Notes: generated by a model from the letters alone, not told the origin. A stretch of DNA of 64,000 bases from Lutjanus erythropterus (GCA_020091685.1 CM034600.1:5035837-5099836), one strand, 5' to 3'; shown: positions 1-13,079, counted from the first letter of the stretch. Program-made: numbers and translations.

Positions 1-77
1 GCAATGGGAGCCCCATCCTGAGGGATCTGCTCTTCAGCCCGGATCATCAGTATTTATACGCCCTCACAGATAAACAG
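1..77 (+). CDS. plxna1: Plexin-A1-like, exon encoding the end of the Sema domain (partial, 5' side cut by window)
   Basis: The first two bases finish a codon begun outside the window; codons then run from base 3 to 77. The 25 residues include GSPILRDL and SPDHQYLY and end ALTDKQ. This is the last beta-strand segment of the plexin Sema domain, the seven-bladed propeller that contacts semaphorin ligands. Human plexin A1 has a nearly identical stretch just before its first PSI domain (from memory). The exon ends in phase 0 at a GTATGA donor. The next coding base is 22.1 kb downstream, where the frame continues with VTRVPVESC exactly as in plexins. The upstream part of the exon and the acceptor are not visible. 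Confidence 0.93.
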
Positions 78-369
78 GTATGACACGCACACATGAACTC
101 TTTAAAATACAATGACCTACAGAACCGGCAAGCTTAGCAGTGCAGCCCATAATGCATCCTGCAGTTGCCACTGACAACCCTGAGGAAATGATGACTAAAC
201 ATCAATAGCCATTTATCTGTCTGGTGATTTTAGGGAGGGACCCAGTGATACATGACATGATTTAAGTGCATGTATGTTTGCATTGATAGACACACATCGC
301 TTCCAGATGCATTCATACACCCTCACACACACTTTCATAGGTACACATGCATTACCAGCTGAGTGCTCA

Positions 370-372
<3 letters not shown>

Positions 373-412
<40 letters not shown>
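373..412. repeat. (AC)20 microsatellite
   Basis: Forty uninterrupted bases of AC dinucleotide. The valine-cysteine open frame on the opposite strand is a by-product of this repeat, not a gene. Confidence 0.98.
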
Positions 413-414
<2 letters not shown>

Positions 415-1976
415 CCTCACTACTGACAATAGAGTGAAGTTTTAGAAAATAAAGACAGTGGAATAGCACCATAAAGACCTCATGAGGAGATGTGTCCTAA
501 AACCACACACTGGGGGAGTGAGCAATCAGGCTAATTACATGTAGTAGGCTACCACATACAGTGCATGAATAGATATGCAAATCAAGCAATATTACACACA
601 CATATATAGTCATAACTGCTAATTAATATCATGAATATTAAAATCTGTCACATATAGGATGAAGCCCCACACCAACATTTCACCAGGGAAACCGTATGCA
701 TGAAACTTTGCATATTAATTAGTGTGGGAGTTATTTTTAAAGTGTGACATTTCTAGTTTTACAAGAATGACAAAGTTACTTTTGAAGATCTTAATTGCAG
801 CTAATAATTGCAGTTTTTTTGTGTGTGTGTTTTTTTGTTTTCAGTGACTACCATTTTCACTGTAAAGGCCTGTTCACATTTAAAATTGATTTTTTTTTCA
901 TTGCCAGTGCTGATCTTTGAGTGTACGAGGAGCCAGAGAGCCCAAAATGCAGATGCTATTAAAGTTTACTGGCTGTGTTGTATCATCCACTTTTATTTAA
1001 TCTCCTCTGTCAGATACTGCTTTCAAATGTTTAGTGTGAAGAGTTCCGGTTCCGGTCCCTCCGCTTGTGTTATTTATGACTGCTGAAATGGAAATTTTCA
1101 CGAGTTCATGGGTTGTGACGTGTTTGCTGATGTTTACAGAAATGTTAGAGGCCATGAAAGTTTTTTTCGTCATGATTTTATAACATTTCTGAGGACAATG
1201 TTGATATTCCCAATGGCCTCATCTTTTTATTATGCTTTTGCATTTCCTGTTTTATGTTAGTCACTCACTAGCTTGCTAAATCGTTTGCCTCAGTTGCCTC
1301 TAGATGTAAACAGTCCAGTATTCAGTAGAGTAATATGTACGGTATGTTCCTGCAGTCCTGGCATGTAGGTGTTGTTGTTTTGAAATAACTTCATTTCTAA
1401 GAGTTTGACGCTGCAGTTTGCAGAGTTCAGCCGCGGCCTCTTCTCCTTCGTTTACCTGGACGACTCTCTTATCTCATGACGGTTAATGACTGCGATGTGA
1501 TAACCTTCAACAAGACTTCCCCAGTACGTGGACAGTAACTGCCATATGAGTGCTGTGTAATTTACCAGCAATTACACATAATTGACTTCCATGTGTCTGA
1601 ATAAGCGCAGAGAGGAAGTGGAGTGTAATTGATGCCAATGGACGGCATCTCTGTCGATGTGACAGGGGAAATGAGGCCGGGCGATCATGGATAGCAGTCG
1701 AAGAAGCTGAAATGTAGTTTATAGGAGGATACATAAGTACATATTGAAGCACCACACACAAAAACACATCCTCACGGATTTTAGAAACACAGACAAACAC
1801 AGAATCGATATGCATGCAAAGAAAAAGAAAGAAGATTCAGAGTGGGACTTAGTTTGCAAATTTATTAACAGCTACAATGGGGTTCACCTGCAACAAGATT
1901 AGAAGCAGTAAAATGTGTGTGAGTTCCTAGATCCACAATTTTGCAGTAAAATACGGCTGGATTTTTACATCAGCAA

Positions 1977-2445
1977 CAGGACAAATCACAGATAAGTCTG
2001 AAGTCTTTGCCTTCAAGTCCGAAGTCAAGATAGGCAAGTCCTGCATCGAGACTGATGAGTCCCAAGTCCTAAACTTTGATTTTTTCTGTCTTGAAAGAGT
2101 TATAATGCGTTCTTTACCAAATGTGATGCCATTTTGACCAATAAGGCTCCAACTAACCATTCATTGTGCAACCTAAAATGTTAAATGTTGTGTCTGTAAT
2201 TTATAATCCTTGACTTTTGTTTTTTGAATCAACTAAATTATCTTTGATATAATGTTTTTCTTTTGCTGGAACTCAGTAACATAACGTTAATTCTTCATGG
2301 TTCTCTCCTGCAACTTATTACAAAAGTAACACACTTTTTAATCCAAGGCCAGAGATATACTTGCTGTTTAACCACACGTTTGCGTTCACATATATGTAGC
2401 ATTAATTTCGAGTCCAAGTCATGTGACTCAAGTCCACACCTCTGA
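1977..2445 (+). repeat. Degenerate interspersed repeat, 'CAAGTC' family, copy A
   Basis: Repeated AAGTCC/CAAGTC words at 1995-2075 lead into a unit containing TTCTTCATGGTTCTC and ending at about 2443 with GACTCAAGTCCACACCTC. The same ordered blocks recur at 5895-6240. From memory, the ending is that of a repeat common in teleosts, probably a non-autonomous DNA transposon; the superfamily is not established here. Confidence 0.6.
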
Positions 2446-3062
2446 TAATAACATCAGCAATATCTGAAACAAACACTGGCAAGAAGTTCAAAAGTCTCAG
2501 CCAAAGTACTTCACAAAACTCTGCAGATAAAAGAAACGAGAGCATTGGGAAAGCTTGAGAATAATAAATGTTTACAAAAAAGCAGCAAGCTGTTAACAGA
2601 GAGTATAAGACTTAAACGATGATATCAATTAGAAGGATAATCCCAGCAGGCCCGTGTTCAACAAGTATCTCTACTTTAGCCAGCAGTGTTCAGCACAATG
2701 AAGAAAGCCACATGCTGGGAGTGTTCTCCGATTTTCACTTTGAACTCCTGTCATCTGCATTAAAGATGACTGCTATTGCCACCAGAAAGTCTCATTCAAT
2801 TATTAACGCCAGTGTTTTATTTTTGATGAGCGCTGATATGTCCATTACATGTCGGTGCATGTTAGTGCGCTGACTGCAGGGAGGTCAGGTGATAGGAGAG
2901 AAGCATCGTAGAACCCACAGTGCTTCCTGTTTGAAATGATCCAAGGTGATGCTGTTAGATTAATATAGAAGTACATATATACTGTACGTTTGCCACTGTT
3001 TTTGCTCGATTTTGGAGCGTAATCGTCATCTAAAACCTGGAGAGCAGACTGATTCAGATCCA

Positions 3063-3240
3063 GTTTTACAGTTGAATAGTCCATTGTTTTGGGAAATACC
3101 AATCTCATGTCTGTCTGTTAAATACGAAGCAGGATTAGCCTAGCTTAGCATAAGGAGTGGAAGTAGTTAGCTTTAAAAATATGCCTGCTTGAACCTCTAA
3201 ATGTTATTCATTGGCACATTTTATTTACTGAAATGTAAGA
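3063..3240 (+). repeat. MITE relic with TAGCTTAGCATA core, copy 1
   Basis: GAATAGTC, then TTTGGGAAATAC, CATGTCTGTCTGTTAAATA and CCTAGCTTAGCATAA follow each other as in a short inverted-repeat element I recognise as abundant in percomorph fishes. Related copies lie at 12820-13040 (same strand) and 37418-37650 (opposite strand). The copy is decayed and its 3' end is uncertain. Confidence 0.65.
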
Positions 3241-3339
3241 AGATGAAGTTGTTGCTGTTTGTGATGTAAGTATTCACTGTGTGGGTGTAGTTTCCGCTGG
3301 TTTTCAGGGTACCTCACAGTGACAGCTGCACTGCGTCAG

Positions 3340-3780
3340 AAATCACATACTGCGCACCACATGCCTAAAACGTGACCAATTCTTCAACGTACTTTTGTGT
3401 GAATAGAATGTAGTATGTGTCTTTTTTGGCACACTGCTCTGTGCCTTTCTTAAGAGCATCCTTGCTGGAGCTGCGCAACCACGGTAACCAGCGCCAATGA
3501 CAAATTGATTTAAGAAAACTATCACGCCTAGCTTAAAAAGTGAAACCTTAATTACTACAGTTAAGGTGAAGAGTTACTGATGCTACAACAGAGCTGCTTT
3601 GGTTATTTTCTGCCTTTGTTTATTATGTTGTTACTGTTGTCACTACTGCATTGCCCTGTGGGATATTTATGCCGGCACACTGTTTAGCGCTTATACTGTA
3701 ACATTTCTCAGAAAAAGTTTGCATCTTTACTAAGGTTTCAGGCATAGGTACTAAATAGCATGTTAGTATTTTGGATGGAG
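3340..3780 (+). repeat. Interspersed repeat with GTGGGATATTTATGCC core, copy 1
   Basis: The blocks CACGGTAACCAGCGCCAA, GCATTGCCCTGTGGGATA and CATGTTAGTATTTTGGAT are matched in order by a second copy at 13080-13510. It lies directly after a TAGCTTAGCATA element in both places. Ends are approximate. Confidence 0.6.
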
Positions 3781-3786
3781 TTTCCA

Positions 3787-4451
3787 GGGAGCCTATTACA
3801 GAAAAAAAATCCTAACTGCTTGTCCTGTCTTAACTTTTAAAAACAGGAAAAATCCAATCTTCCTATTACAGATACAAATCCTAACCTCATGGCTGTATCC
3901 TGTCCTATCTCAGAGCTTGTATCTTACCTTAAGAAATCCTAAGTAGAACTGTAAACTCGATTTTTCAATCAGCACTAATCTGCTATAATGGACAAGAAAA
4001 GACAGACATTCAATTTTAGTTTCGGTGAGCTGGAGGTCAGTGGAGGAGAGAAAACCTCACCTTTAAGGGAGGTTTTCTTTACAATTGGGTGTCCAGGATA
4101 AAGATTTGGATGGACAAAGCATTTCAAAATTAACCATCTTGTCATATATACCCATTAATACATGGCTCAGAAAATTTAAAAAAAATGTCATCATTTGCTT
4201 TCATCAGCGTTTCAATCATAGTATTTTGGTGTTCATGTTGTTCCCCATTTTCACTGAACTTCAGTTCTTAATTCCAAGTCATTCTTCAGTTAAGGCAGGT
4301 CTGTCATAGCTACATGCCTTTACTAAGATAAGATTTTTCTGAGAAACACAGTTAAGAAACATGCTTCTGTAATACCAAAAAATCCTCTAAATGTCATGCT
4401 AAACTTAGATGCGATGATTTCAGACTCAAGAAGTTTCTGTAATGAGGCCCC
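3787..4451 (+). mobile_element. PIF/Harbinger-like DNA transposon relic
   Basis: Imperfect terminal inverted repeats are visible: GGGAGCCTATTACAGAAA at the left and, read on the other strand, GGGGCCTCATTACAGAAA at the right. Inside, from 3988, an open segment reads MDKKRQTFNFSFGELEV before decaying. This resembles the start of the Myb/SANT-like protein carried by fish Harbinger elements (MDKKR followed by NFS and ELEVLV, from memory). The 665 bp length is far below an autonomous element, so this is an internally deleted copy. No convincing target-site duplication was seen. Confidence 0.6.
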
Positions 4452-5894
4452 ATGATGTGTTTCCAGCTGTCGAGGTGCGTTCAGGGAGATTTTTTACTTA
4501 GGACAGAGCCAGGCTAGCTGTTTCCTCATGCATCCAGTCTTAATGCCAAGCAAAGCTTGTTGCTCATTCTTCTTGCTAGCAAATTTGAGAGTAGTATCGA
4601 TATTCTCATGAAAGTCATCAAGAAACTGAATATGCACATGAAAAAAATCCAAAATGTCTCTTCAATTGCCATGAACTCTACTTTAAAATCCTTAATAGCG
4701 ATAGGAGAAGTGTGCACGTTGGTAGATTTATATGAGGGCTGCTCTTCCAATTTTCTTTTGCCTCAGATCTGTGCTGTGATGACAAGTTTTAAATTTTGTC
4801 CTTTCAGTGTAATCGCACTAATTGACAGAGTGGATGGGATGGAATGACCAATCCTTTGTAAAGCAGTAATGGTCTTTCACTTGCAGAGCTTCAACGTTGA
4901 CCAAATTCACAGTCCAGTCAGACGCTCAAATGGAAAAGAAGAGAGAGGTGGTGAGAGCTGAGGAGGTGGGAAAATATAATTGGTTTGCAGGATATGCTCC
5001 GTTCCTTTCTGCGGCTCTTCTTGCCTCATCTTTTCAATATTCTTAGGGGTCCTCACTCCTGTCTCTCTCAGATGGAGTGAGTTTGTGGAGTAACTGCTTG
5101 TGGAGTAGTGGCTTCAGACAGCATAGAATAGAATAAGGATCTTCCCTCTGCTGCAGAATGTGAACTTATGTACCAGACGGCACAGGACCAGAGTGTGTGC
5201 AGAGCCTCCCCGGCCTACTGATGAGGAACGTCTTCTTAGCCGGAGGCTGTCTGGACTAGAGATAATGTATTGTGGTTTAAGGTCGCTGGCCAAGCCCAGG
5301 GGTATAAAAACTTCAGCTGTTTTCAAGCCAAAAAAAAGTAGCCCAAAGAAAAACTGTTTTCTCTGGAGTTGTTTAGTTACATTCACAGATCCCATCTAAA
5401 AAGGACATGCAAGTATTGATCTAAAATTGCAGAGTTTAACCACGTTTGACCACTAGTCTTGAGACAGAGACAGTTCAGAAAAGTAGCCTCCTGTGTCTCC
5501 AAAATAGCCCAAGGGGATGCCATGTCAAAAAGGGTCCGAATGTGAACCAAAGTCGCTTTTGCTAAGAATGCTACTGTAACTTTGGTTGAAAAAATATGCT
5601 GTGAAGTAAAAATGAATGCAGTATATTTTAATGTTCAAGTATGTGTAGCTATAATTTCATCCTCAGTCTATTATTGAAGACGTTTGTAACTGTGTAAGGA
5701 AGTTTTGATTTAAACTTTAGTCCACCTTAATGCTAAACTTCTGATGTTTGTCAGAGGCTAATTAGGATTAGCTTGTTGTATATAATTATCAATATGTTTG
5801 TCAAGTGAGGTGCCATTACTTTCTCATTTTGAGCAGAAAGGAGTAAAAAAGGCAGACAAAGTTGTAAATTAAATAAGTTTAGCCATCAAAGGTT

Positions 5895-6240
5895 GGACCA
5901 AGTCACTGTTTTGTTTTGTCTCAAGTCTTTGCACTTAAGCCCCAAGTCAAGTCCTAAATTTTTGCGAGTTTCGATTCTTAAACAAGTCTCAGTGTAACAG
6001 TGGGTTTCCAGCCTCATTGATTTACAGTAATTAAGCTGCCAACTTACCGTTCTTTGTGCCACTTCAAATGTTGAATGAAGTTGGAAGTTCTTGTGTCTTT
6101 GTCTGTTATTTTCTACAATTTTTTTGTTGACAAGCGGAATTATATTTGATTTTTTTTTTTTCCAGCTGGCACGCAGTGACTTAACATTTGTTCTTCATGG
6201 TTCTCCCCTGCAGTTCTCAAAAAGCAACAAGAGTCTCAAA
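5895..6240 (+). repeat. Degenerate interspersed repeat, 'CAAGTC' family, copy B
   Basis: It shares with copy A at 2 kb the CAAGTCTTTG and CCAAGTCAAGTCCTAAA words, the TTCTTTGTGCCACTTCAAAT block and the TTCTTCATGGTTCTCCCCTG block. The copies are in the same orientation about 3.9 kb apart and clearly diverged. Confidence 0.6.
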
Positions 6241-7559
6241 AATTGCTAAAATCAAGTGCTGAATACCCAAGATAAGTTGATCATAATCTATAAAGCATTA
6301 TAGCCCAGAGGCTTCGTTTCGAAAAATCTTCTCGGATTTGTACTTAAACTTAGTCTCAGGATCATTTCCATCAGCATGATTAAGTTGGATTCATAACAGA
6401 TAGTAAGCATTAAGAACCTTGCTTAAGCAGGTTCTGAGAAGCAACTTACACACCTGAGATCTATAAATTGCAAATAAACTTAAAATTAATGGCACCTTCC
6501 TTGTAATCACTGATTTCCCATTACAAAGTATGGGCATAAAATGAGAGATAAGTCAGGAATAGTCATGGACCAAAAGAGAAAGACTAACTTTTTGGAAGAC
6601 AAGATCTCAGCGATGGTAGATTGAAGCCAGGCAGCATGTACTATTCAGTGGACAAAACAGTAGGTTAAAAACGAAAAATATACCCATTGCCTGGCAGAGT
6701 CACTATTCGTTCCTCATACGTTTAATCAATGAATGTTATTATATTGTTCATAAAAAAAACCCAAAATGATGCAAAGTTCACCATGGTCACATGTCCCTCC
6801 CAAACTGTTATACCCTGGCATAACCAGCAGGAAACTCACTTCAGTCAAGTCTAGACTTTGCTTAGAAAAATAAGGTTTTATAAATAACTACATACACATG
6901 GTTTTCTGCTTAAGTCATACTCAAGATCAAAGTTAATCATAAGTCCATTTTATAGAGGGGAATTTGCCATAGCTACAAACAACATTAAAGCATTATTTTT
7001 TTTTTCTTAGGGTAAGTAAAACAGGCTATAAACACTACATTGATAAATTGTTGTTGTATAATGATAATAACTTACCTTAATGCCTTTATTACCATGTTAT
7101 TAAGTTGTTATAATGTAGATTTTAGCAAATAACTGCTTGTTTACCCATTTATTTGTGGTTGTTTTTTTGTGGCAGCATGGTGAATATAAGTTTTGTATAG
7201 CCTAAATTCTCATTTGAACTTTCTTCAATCCACTATGTCTTGAGGTAGATCTGGTTGTAGCTGCTAAATGCTCCACTGTGTTCAGCTAGCTGCTAACACT
7301 GTCAGACAGCTGGTTAATTCAGGGTACAGTCAGTTTAGCAGGGCTTTTTTTTTTTTTTTTGCTTGTTTGAACCAAAACATTTCCAAGCTGTGGACCTCGG
7401 CTCCTCAGCGAGCTCTGCGTTAGGACTCGTGGCTTGAAAGCCTCTTCTATACACCCTCTCTTCGCTGATCACTTTCAGAAGTGAGGCGTACCCTCACCCT
7501 GTTTGTCCTCTCCTTCTCCTCTCCTCCTCCTCCTCTTCATCCCTCCGTTCCTCTCTCTC

Positions 7560-8230
7560 CTTGTTGAATAATAGAAATGCCAAGTGATGAGACCTCAAAC
7601 ATCAAAAAGCCCATTTCCCAGCTTGACAGAGCAATTTACCTTTTCCCATATTCACTCACACACATAATTAAAAGTGGTGGATTGGACTGCAGCTGTATAG
7701 ACTGCGTATCTGTACAGCAGCACTGACTCACACGTAAGCACACACACACACACACACACACACAGCGCGACAACATAAAACTGTCCGATTCACTGCGAGA
7801 GGAGAGTTTTCGATTAGCGAGCGATGGATTTATACATGGCTCTCTTTGTGTCTCCTCTACACACACACTCACACACTCACACAGACAGTCTCTCTATGTT
7901 CTTTCGCTCTATGCGTCTTTGCCTGCCTCTAGCTTCTGGGTCTGTCTCTTTCTGTTCAGCCGTGTCGCATCGTTTTTGCGCTCATAAAAATGAACAATGG
8001 CTCTAAATCAATTTTATCATTGCCGTTGTTTCCTCGTTACGTGGTCAAATTGTCCCGATCTAATAAAAACAGCGGGGTAAGAGAGATTCCTCATCCTGTC
8101 ATCAGCCTCTGCTGTGGACATCACTGAGACAGAAATATTTCCCGTGTCCCGAATGTCCCTGTGGGTGACATCACCTAATTGCTTTAAAGTAAATGACTAA
8201 GTGGATTACAGCTCATAATCTATTGATTTC
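7560..8230. promoter_or_regulatory. Candidate intronic regulatory block (unique sequence)
   Basis: This non-repetitive, mixed-composition stretch stands out from AT-rich repeat-bearing flanks. It includes a SOX-like GAACAATGG at about 7990. A CA microsatellite (7739-7764) and CACACT-rich tract sit inside. There is no coding signal. The call rests only on composition and motifs; conservation cannot be tested here. Confidence 0.22.
7739..7764. repeat. (CA)13 microsatellite
   Basis: An uninterrupted CA run, followed about 95 bases later by an imperfect CACACT tract at 7860-7884. Confidence 0.95.
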
Positions 8231-11137
8231 TACTGTACCTTTGAACCTCATTACTCACTGATCAGGATTAAATTTAGTTGGATTTGACAAAATGTTACAT
8301 TTCACAACTCGTATTGAGTAGCCATTTGATTTTTAAGTTGCTAGGAGTTCTGTTAATGCTAATTACATACATATTTTTAAAACATAATTCTTATTTAGCT
8401 TTGATTTGGACGGGCTACGGAATTGAGAAACATCTGATGGCATTATTATTTAAAGAATTAGTCAAAAAATAGAAAGTTTACCGGTGCTTGAGCAGTATTC
8501 CCGCTTTTTTTAAGCTAGGAAGTGAGTCTGTAGGGTAAAGCTAACCTTTTGTTATGCCCCATTAAATCATGTCTTTGTAAAAATCTGACGGTGTTGACGG
8601 AAATCGGGCACACAATTTTAAAAGGCCAACATTTTCATTAAAAAAAAGAAAAGATTTTTAAACAAAGATTATTGTTCACACCTTATGTTTTCAGTAGGTA
8701 TTGTTAGTTTTAGATTTTGACGATTTTTAACACACTTTCAACTTGTTTTAAGTTGTGATTTCTTGTCTAGTTTAGTTTAAAAAAAAAAAAAAGCAAAACA
8801 AAACGTTTAATAAATTACATATACACTATCCCTAACAATTATAAATACCAACATTCTAATTCAATTTTTTAAATCATAAAATAGACCAAGTAAATACAAT
8901 TTGAAGTAATTGAAAAGAAAAGGGTAAGTTTTAGGGTGTGTTATCTTAAAGGAATGAAAAAAGTTTAAAATTTAAATGAAAATTATTACCATACTATTGG
9001 AAAATATTCAATTGCCTCAACAGCTTAAAATTCATTCCATTTGAAACAGAAAAATATGATAAATTAACTGTATTATTTAATAGGTTTGTTTGTCTGAACA
9101 TTACTTTCAGGCAACATTGTACCAGTGTGGAACAGCATGTATAAATGAATAAATATATCAAAGACTGTCAGCATATTTCAGCAAATTTCAAATCAACACC
9201 CTGTAAAACTAAATGATCATAACCCTCCTCAAAACAAGACAGCGAGTCACATTTTAGTGTTTGATCACTGGTGGCTTTCCTGACATACATAATTTTGCAA
9301 CCATTTGTTGTGCTGCTGCCATTTTTGACTCACTACATATGTGTTCAAATAAAATAAAATAGTTAACAATTCATTTGAAACTCTATCTTATATTGGCTGA
9401 ACAGTATATAAACCTAAATACACAACACCAAACATCTCATGGTGGCAATCCATACTGGCACAGTGTTACTTCAAAGCAACTTTTACTTTGTAACAGTTTT
9501 TCATTTCTTAATTATCAACTAAAATACACTAAACAGTTAGAAATGAACTTTTCTCATCTATTGATATGAATCAATTTCTTCCAGATTGTGAAATGACAGG
9601 AGACATTTTCATATCATTTTTGTGGCAAGAGATGGAGCTAACCCGTGTGAAAAAAAGCTGCAGAAAAGGGATTTAACATGACCTCCAGAGAGACATGTGA
9701 CAAATTAAAACACTGCTATTAGTTTCCTCGGGGTCCTGGCTCTTTCTTAAAGTGTCAAACTGTCATCGATGATGCACTCTCTAAGTGTAAATGGCCAAAA
9801 ATGGGCATCATACCTAGAGACAACACCGTCCCATAGAGGGTTAACAATTTTTTTGGTAGGATATGATCTATACCACTTCTAGAGAATAGTTGATTTTATG
9901 TTTTTCTTTATTTTTGGGATATGTAATCTCCTCATTGTATTGATGTACAGTGTTGTACCATGAGGCCACACAAGCCCAGTCTCTGATCTTTTCTCTGCCG
10001 TAACATCACCGCCACATTTCCACTACTGAACTCGCAGGGGCAAGGTCAGGCCTGTCCGCTTGTAAAACAGCTTCGTAAGGTGACCTGTTGGCAGTGAGTG
10101 CCTTCGCCCCTGCCTCCGCGAGGCCGCTCAGACAGTGGCATAATGGTCTGATGATGTACCTCCGTGTATCGATTTAGCTACAGTACAGAAATGTACTTAG
10201 CCGTACTGTACTGCACAGTGGAGAAACCCTACCCCTGGCACCACATCAGAGAGGGTTCATATTCAATTCACTCAGCATTTACTGCACTTGGAGGTCAGGG
10301 AGAAAAGACTGCCGTGCGCTCCTTTTTTTTTTTAAAGCAGTTTTTCTTTGGTGTTTGTCCAACTTTTAAGTTGCTAAAAAAATGTTAGTGAAGACAGGGA
10401 CAGGGAGAATAATGAGGAGAGGAAGCAGAAATCCACTGGAAGTGCCCTTGGCCCTGTCAGCTAATTGGTGAGTTGAGTTTTGGAACGTCTTGTCTTCGCA
10501 GTTTGTTTTGTGTGGGCAAGTTGAAATTAATGACAGAGTGGTTTAGACTCTTGCTTAAAGACATTGTCATTTCAAGCAGAAGACGACTGTGAATATCATT
10601 TCTGAAGTCTCTGAGCAAGACACCGAAGTCCTTCAGGGCTGCTGCCATCTAAAGCTCAAGATTAATACTTGACTTTTACTGACCACTCAAGCTCTTGTGG
10701 TTAAAGCCACAAAGGGTACAAGTGGCTTTAATAACCAGAGTTTATTTAATATTTTTTTTTGAGTGGTGGCTCGAAAGCAGATGTAAACAGCCACTCTGGA
10801 AAAAAAAAGTGCTGTGCCTGGCTTTTCTGGCGGCGGGGAAAAGCTGTTTAAGTAGAGGGAATGCTCAGAAGTGTTGATAAAAGTTGTTCCTGTGCACACG
10901 AACGGATGGCTTGTGGAGATTTCTTGTGAGAGTTTGAGAGCTGGAGGCTTGTTTCTTCATCGTGATGGTAAGTTTAAAGCAGGCAGGTCTAACTGCAGGT
11001 ACTACAGGACACGCCTACTACAAGACTCACCATGGAAACGGTTGCAGTTTGGTTACATAAAACTACATGGGTAGGTGTAAACACAAAAACAACTTGGATA
11101 GATATCGGAAAAGGTTGTGGTTTGGGTTGCTGCCAGA

Positions 11138-11327
11138 GTCCTTAAATCACTGCTCTGGCTTCCTGCGTAATTTTAAAATCCGCTTACTAGTTTATAAAGC
11201 ACCAAATAGTCTCAGAGCTGATGTACTTGTACGATACCAAGCACCAAGACCCCTCGGATCATCTGGAACAGGATTTCTCAGTGTTCCCATGAAAACCAAG
11301 CAAGTTGAAGCAGCCTTTAGTTTCTAG
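11138..11327 (+). mobile_element. LINE reverse-transcriptase C-terminal remnant (CR1/L2-like)
   Basis: One frame reads FKIRLLVYKAPNSLRADVL, then RPLGSSGTGFLSVP and KQVEAAFSF before a stop. This is the conserved tail after the reverse transcriptase in fish LINEs (typically FKILLLVYKALNGL, then RxLRSSGxGLLxVP, then GEAAFS, from memory). Just upstream, in a different frame, VLKSLLWLPA matches the family's VLKSLHWLPV, so the copy has at least one frameshift. Only about 60 codons survive, with no recognisable 5' part. CR1/L2 is the most likely clade, but other LINE clades share this tail. Confidence 0.75.
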
Positions 11328-12626
11328 AAAAGTTCTACAGTAACTTATTGTTAAAGTAACCTGTTGCCAATTTAATGGTCTTTTAACTTCTTTTTATTTT
11401 AATGTATTTGTTGTGAGGACGCAGATGGACCCTTCTCATTTAAAGTGCAAATCATGCTGTCTTGACACAAAGTACAGTTCAGGCACTTCATGTGGAATTT
11501 CCAAACTATTTTTATTGTCATATCAAAGATATATTTGATTGCACATCAAGAAGGTTACTCACTTTGTATTTCTTTGCATTACCAATGTGTGAATGGACTG
11601 TTACATAGCCTTAAAAAAAAATAGGACCTTCGCTGACTTTCTCGGTTGCCCAGAACAGCCTGTGGACTGATTTCTATGACAAGAATTTTCCAGAAAAATC
11701 CAAAGGAAGTAACTGTCGAGCACGTTGCCTCTCCTCAACTCAGTTGTCTTTAAAGGGCAACCCCAGACCCATGAAAGATCTTGCAACGGTTATAATTTCA
11801 ACCCTTTCCCTAACCATAACCATTTGTTTTTCTCCCTAAACCTAAGCCGACCAATTAGTGTGTACACAGTAAAGAAAAAAAGCATGAAGAAATAGCCCAA
11901 GAATTGGGCAAATCTTGGGTTTCACAATCTAGACACAACCCTTCAGCTCGCCTACGGCACCAACAGTGTGCAACGGTAGCTAACGTTAGCTTAGAAATAG
12001 AGCCTGCTAACATCAACAAACAGCCAGCACCCACCACAACACAAGCCTAACTTTACGTATCTCATCTGAGCTACATGATGCCGATCAATCACGTTCAATC
12101 CCACGTATGTCACGTTGCTGTTTTGACCAATGCCTTGGATGTGAGTATACATACACAAGTATGAGCAACAGGATGCTGACTGCAGTTCAATTTACGGCTG
12201 TCAATCCCACAAATAACACTGGGCCTTTAAACTAACGTGTAATGGCTTTTTAAATGTTAGACTTTGTTGCATTTTCATATATTTGGAGTCTACTGTTAAA
12301 CTCAAAGAAATGGCTTTCAACAATGGTGCCATATACTTTTTGAGATAAGCATATTTTTGGATGGCATTATATCTGCTAAAACCCTTCCCTCACTCACACA
12401 CAAATAGACTCTCACACACACACACCAGCTGTCAGCAGTCTGTCAAGGCAGAGAGATGAGTGATTGGCTGATCAGAATGTGGTTTGTGAGACGGTCAAAA
12501 AGACACACACAGTGAGAGAGAGAAAGATGTCTTAATGTGGTTGAGGGGAACGGCGTGACTTGGGTCTGAACAAGGAAATTGGGCAAAGTTGATTTGTGAA
12601 AGAGCTAAACTGAGATACTGTGAGAC

Positions 12627-12654
12627 TGTGTGTGTGTGTGTGTGTGTGTGTGTG
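12627..12654. repeat. (TG)14 microsatellite
   Basis: An uninterrupted TG run that creates spurious open frames on both strands. Confidence 0.97.
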
Positions 12655-12819
12655 AGAATGAGAGAGTTGAGGGGTTGGTGTTTATCAGATCTATAAACAT
12701 TCACGTATGTAAGTTTGTATGTGTAAATGTATGTGAAGATTTTTGGAGCCACAGTTTTTTTTCATATCACTGTAATAGAGTAGTTTTGGGAATAATTTGG
12801 GAAAATGCCTTTGTTCACT

Positions 12820-13040
12820 CTTGACAAGACACATATGACAGTTAGATTTATACCACTTTTTCCTTTGTGTACAGCCAGCTAACGGTTAGCCTAGCTTAGC
12901 ATAAAGACTGGACATGGACAAAGAGCTCGCCCAGCTTTCTCCTAAATAAGTCTGTCCATCAGCACCTGTAACCCTAACTAATGATCATGTTTCGTCTTGT
13001 TAGTTTAATCCATTAAACAAATGGTCTTAATGTAACCATG
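12820..13040 (+). repeat. MITE relic with TAGCTTAGCATA core, copy 2
   Basis: CAGCCAGCTAACGGTTAGCC is followed by TAGCTTAGCATAAAGACTGG and then CATCAGCACCTGTAA. These are consecutive blocks of the element also seen at 3.1 and 37.5 kb. It is immediately followed by copy 2 of the GTGGGATATTTATGCC repeat. Confidence 0.65.
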
Positions 13041-13079
13041 AGATCCAATGAAGACTTCAGGATTTCACTGCTCCTAGCA

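Noticed and set aside
213-410. Valine-cysteine repeat protein on the minus strand
   Set aside because: Translation of a CA microsatellite; the same holds for open frames at 12.5-12.8, 44.0-44.4 and 61.0 kb.
1404-1480. Open segment reading LQFAEFSRGLFSFVYLDDSL after a TTTCTAAG acceptor-like site, considered as an extra exon
   Set aside because: No donor follows before the stop, and the residues do not correspond to the plexin Sema-PSI junction, where 1-77 and 22195-22295 already join perfectly. The segment could still be conserved non-coding sequence.
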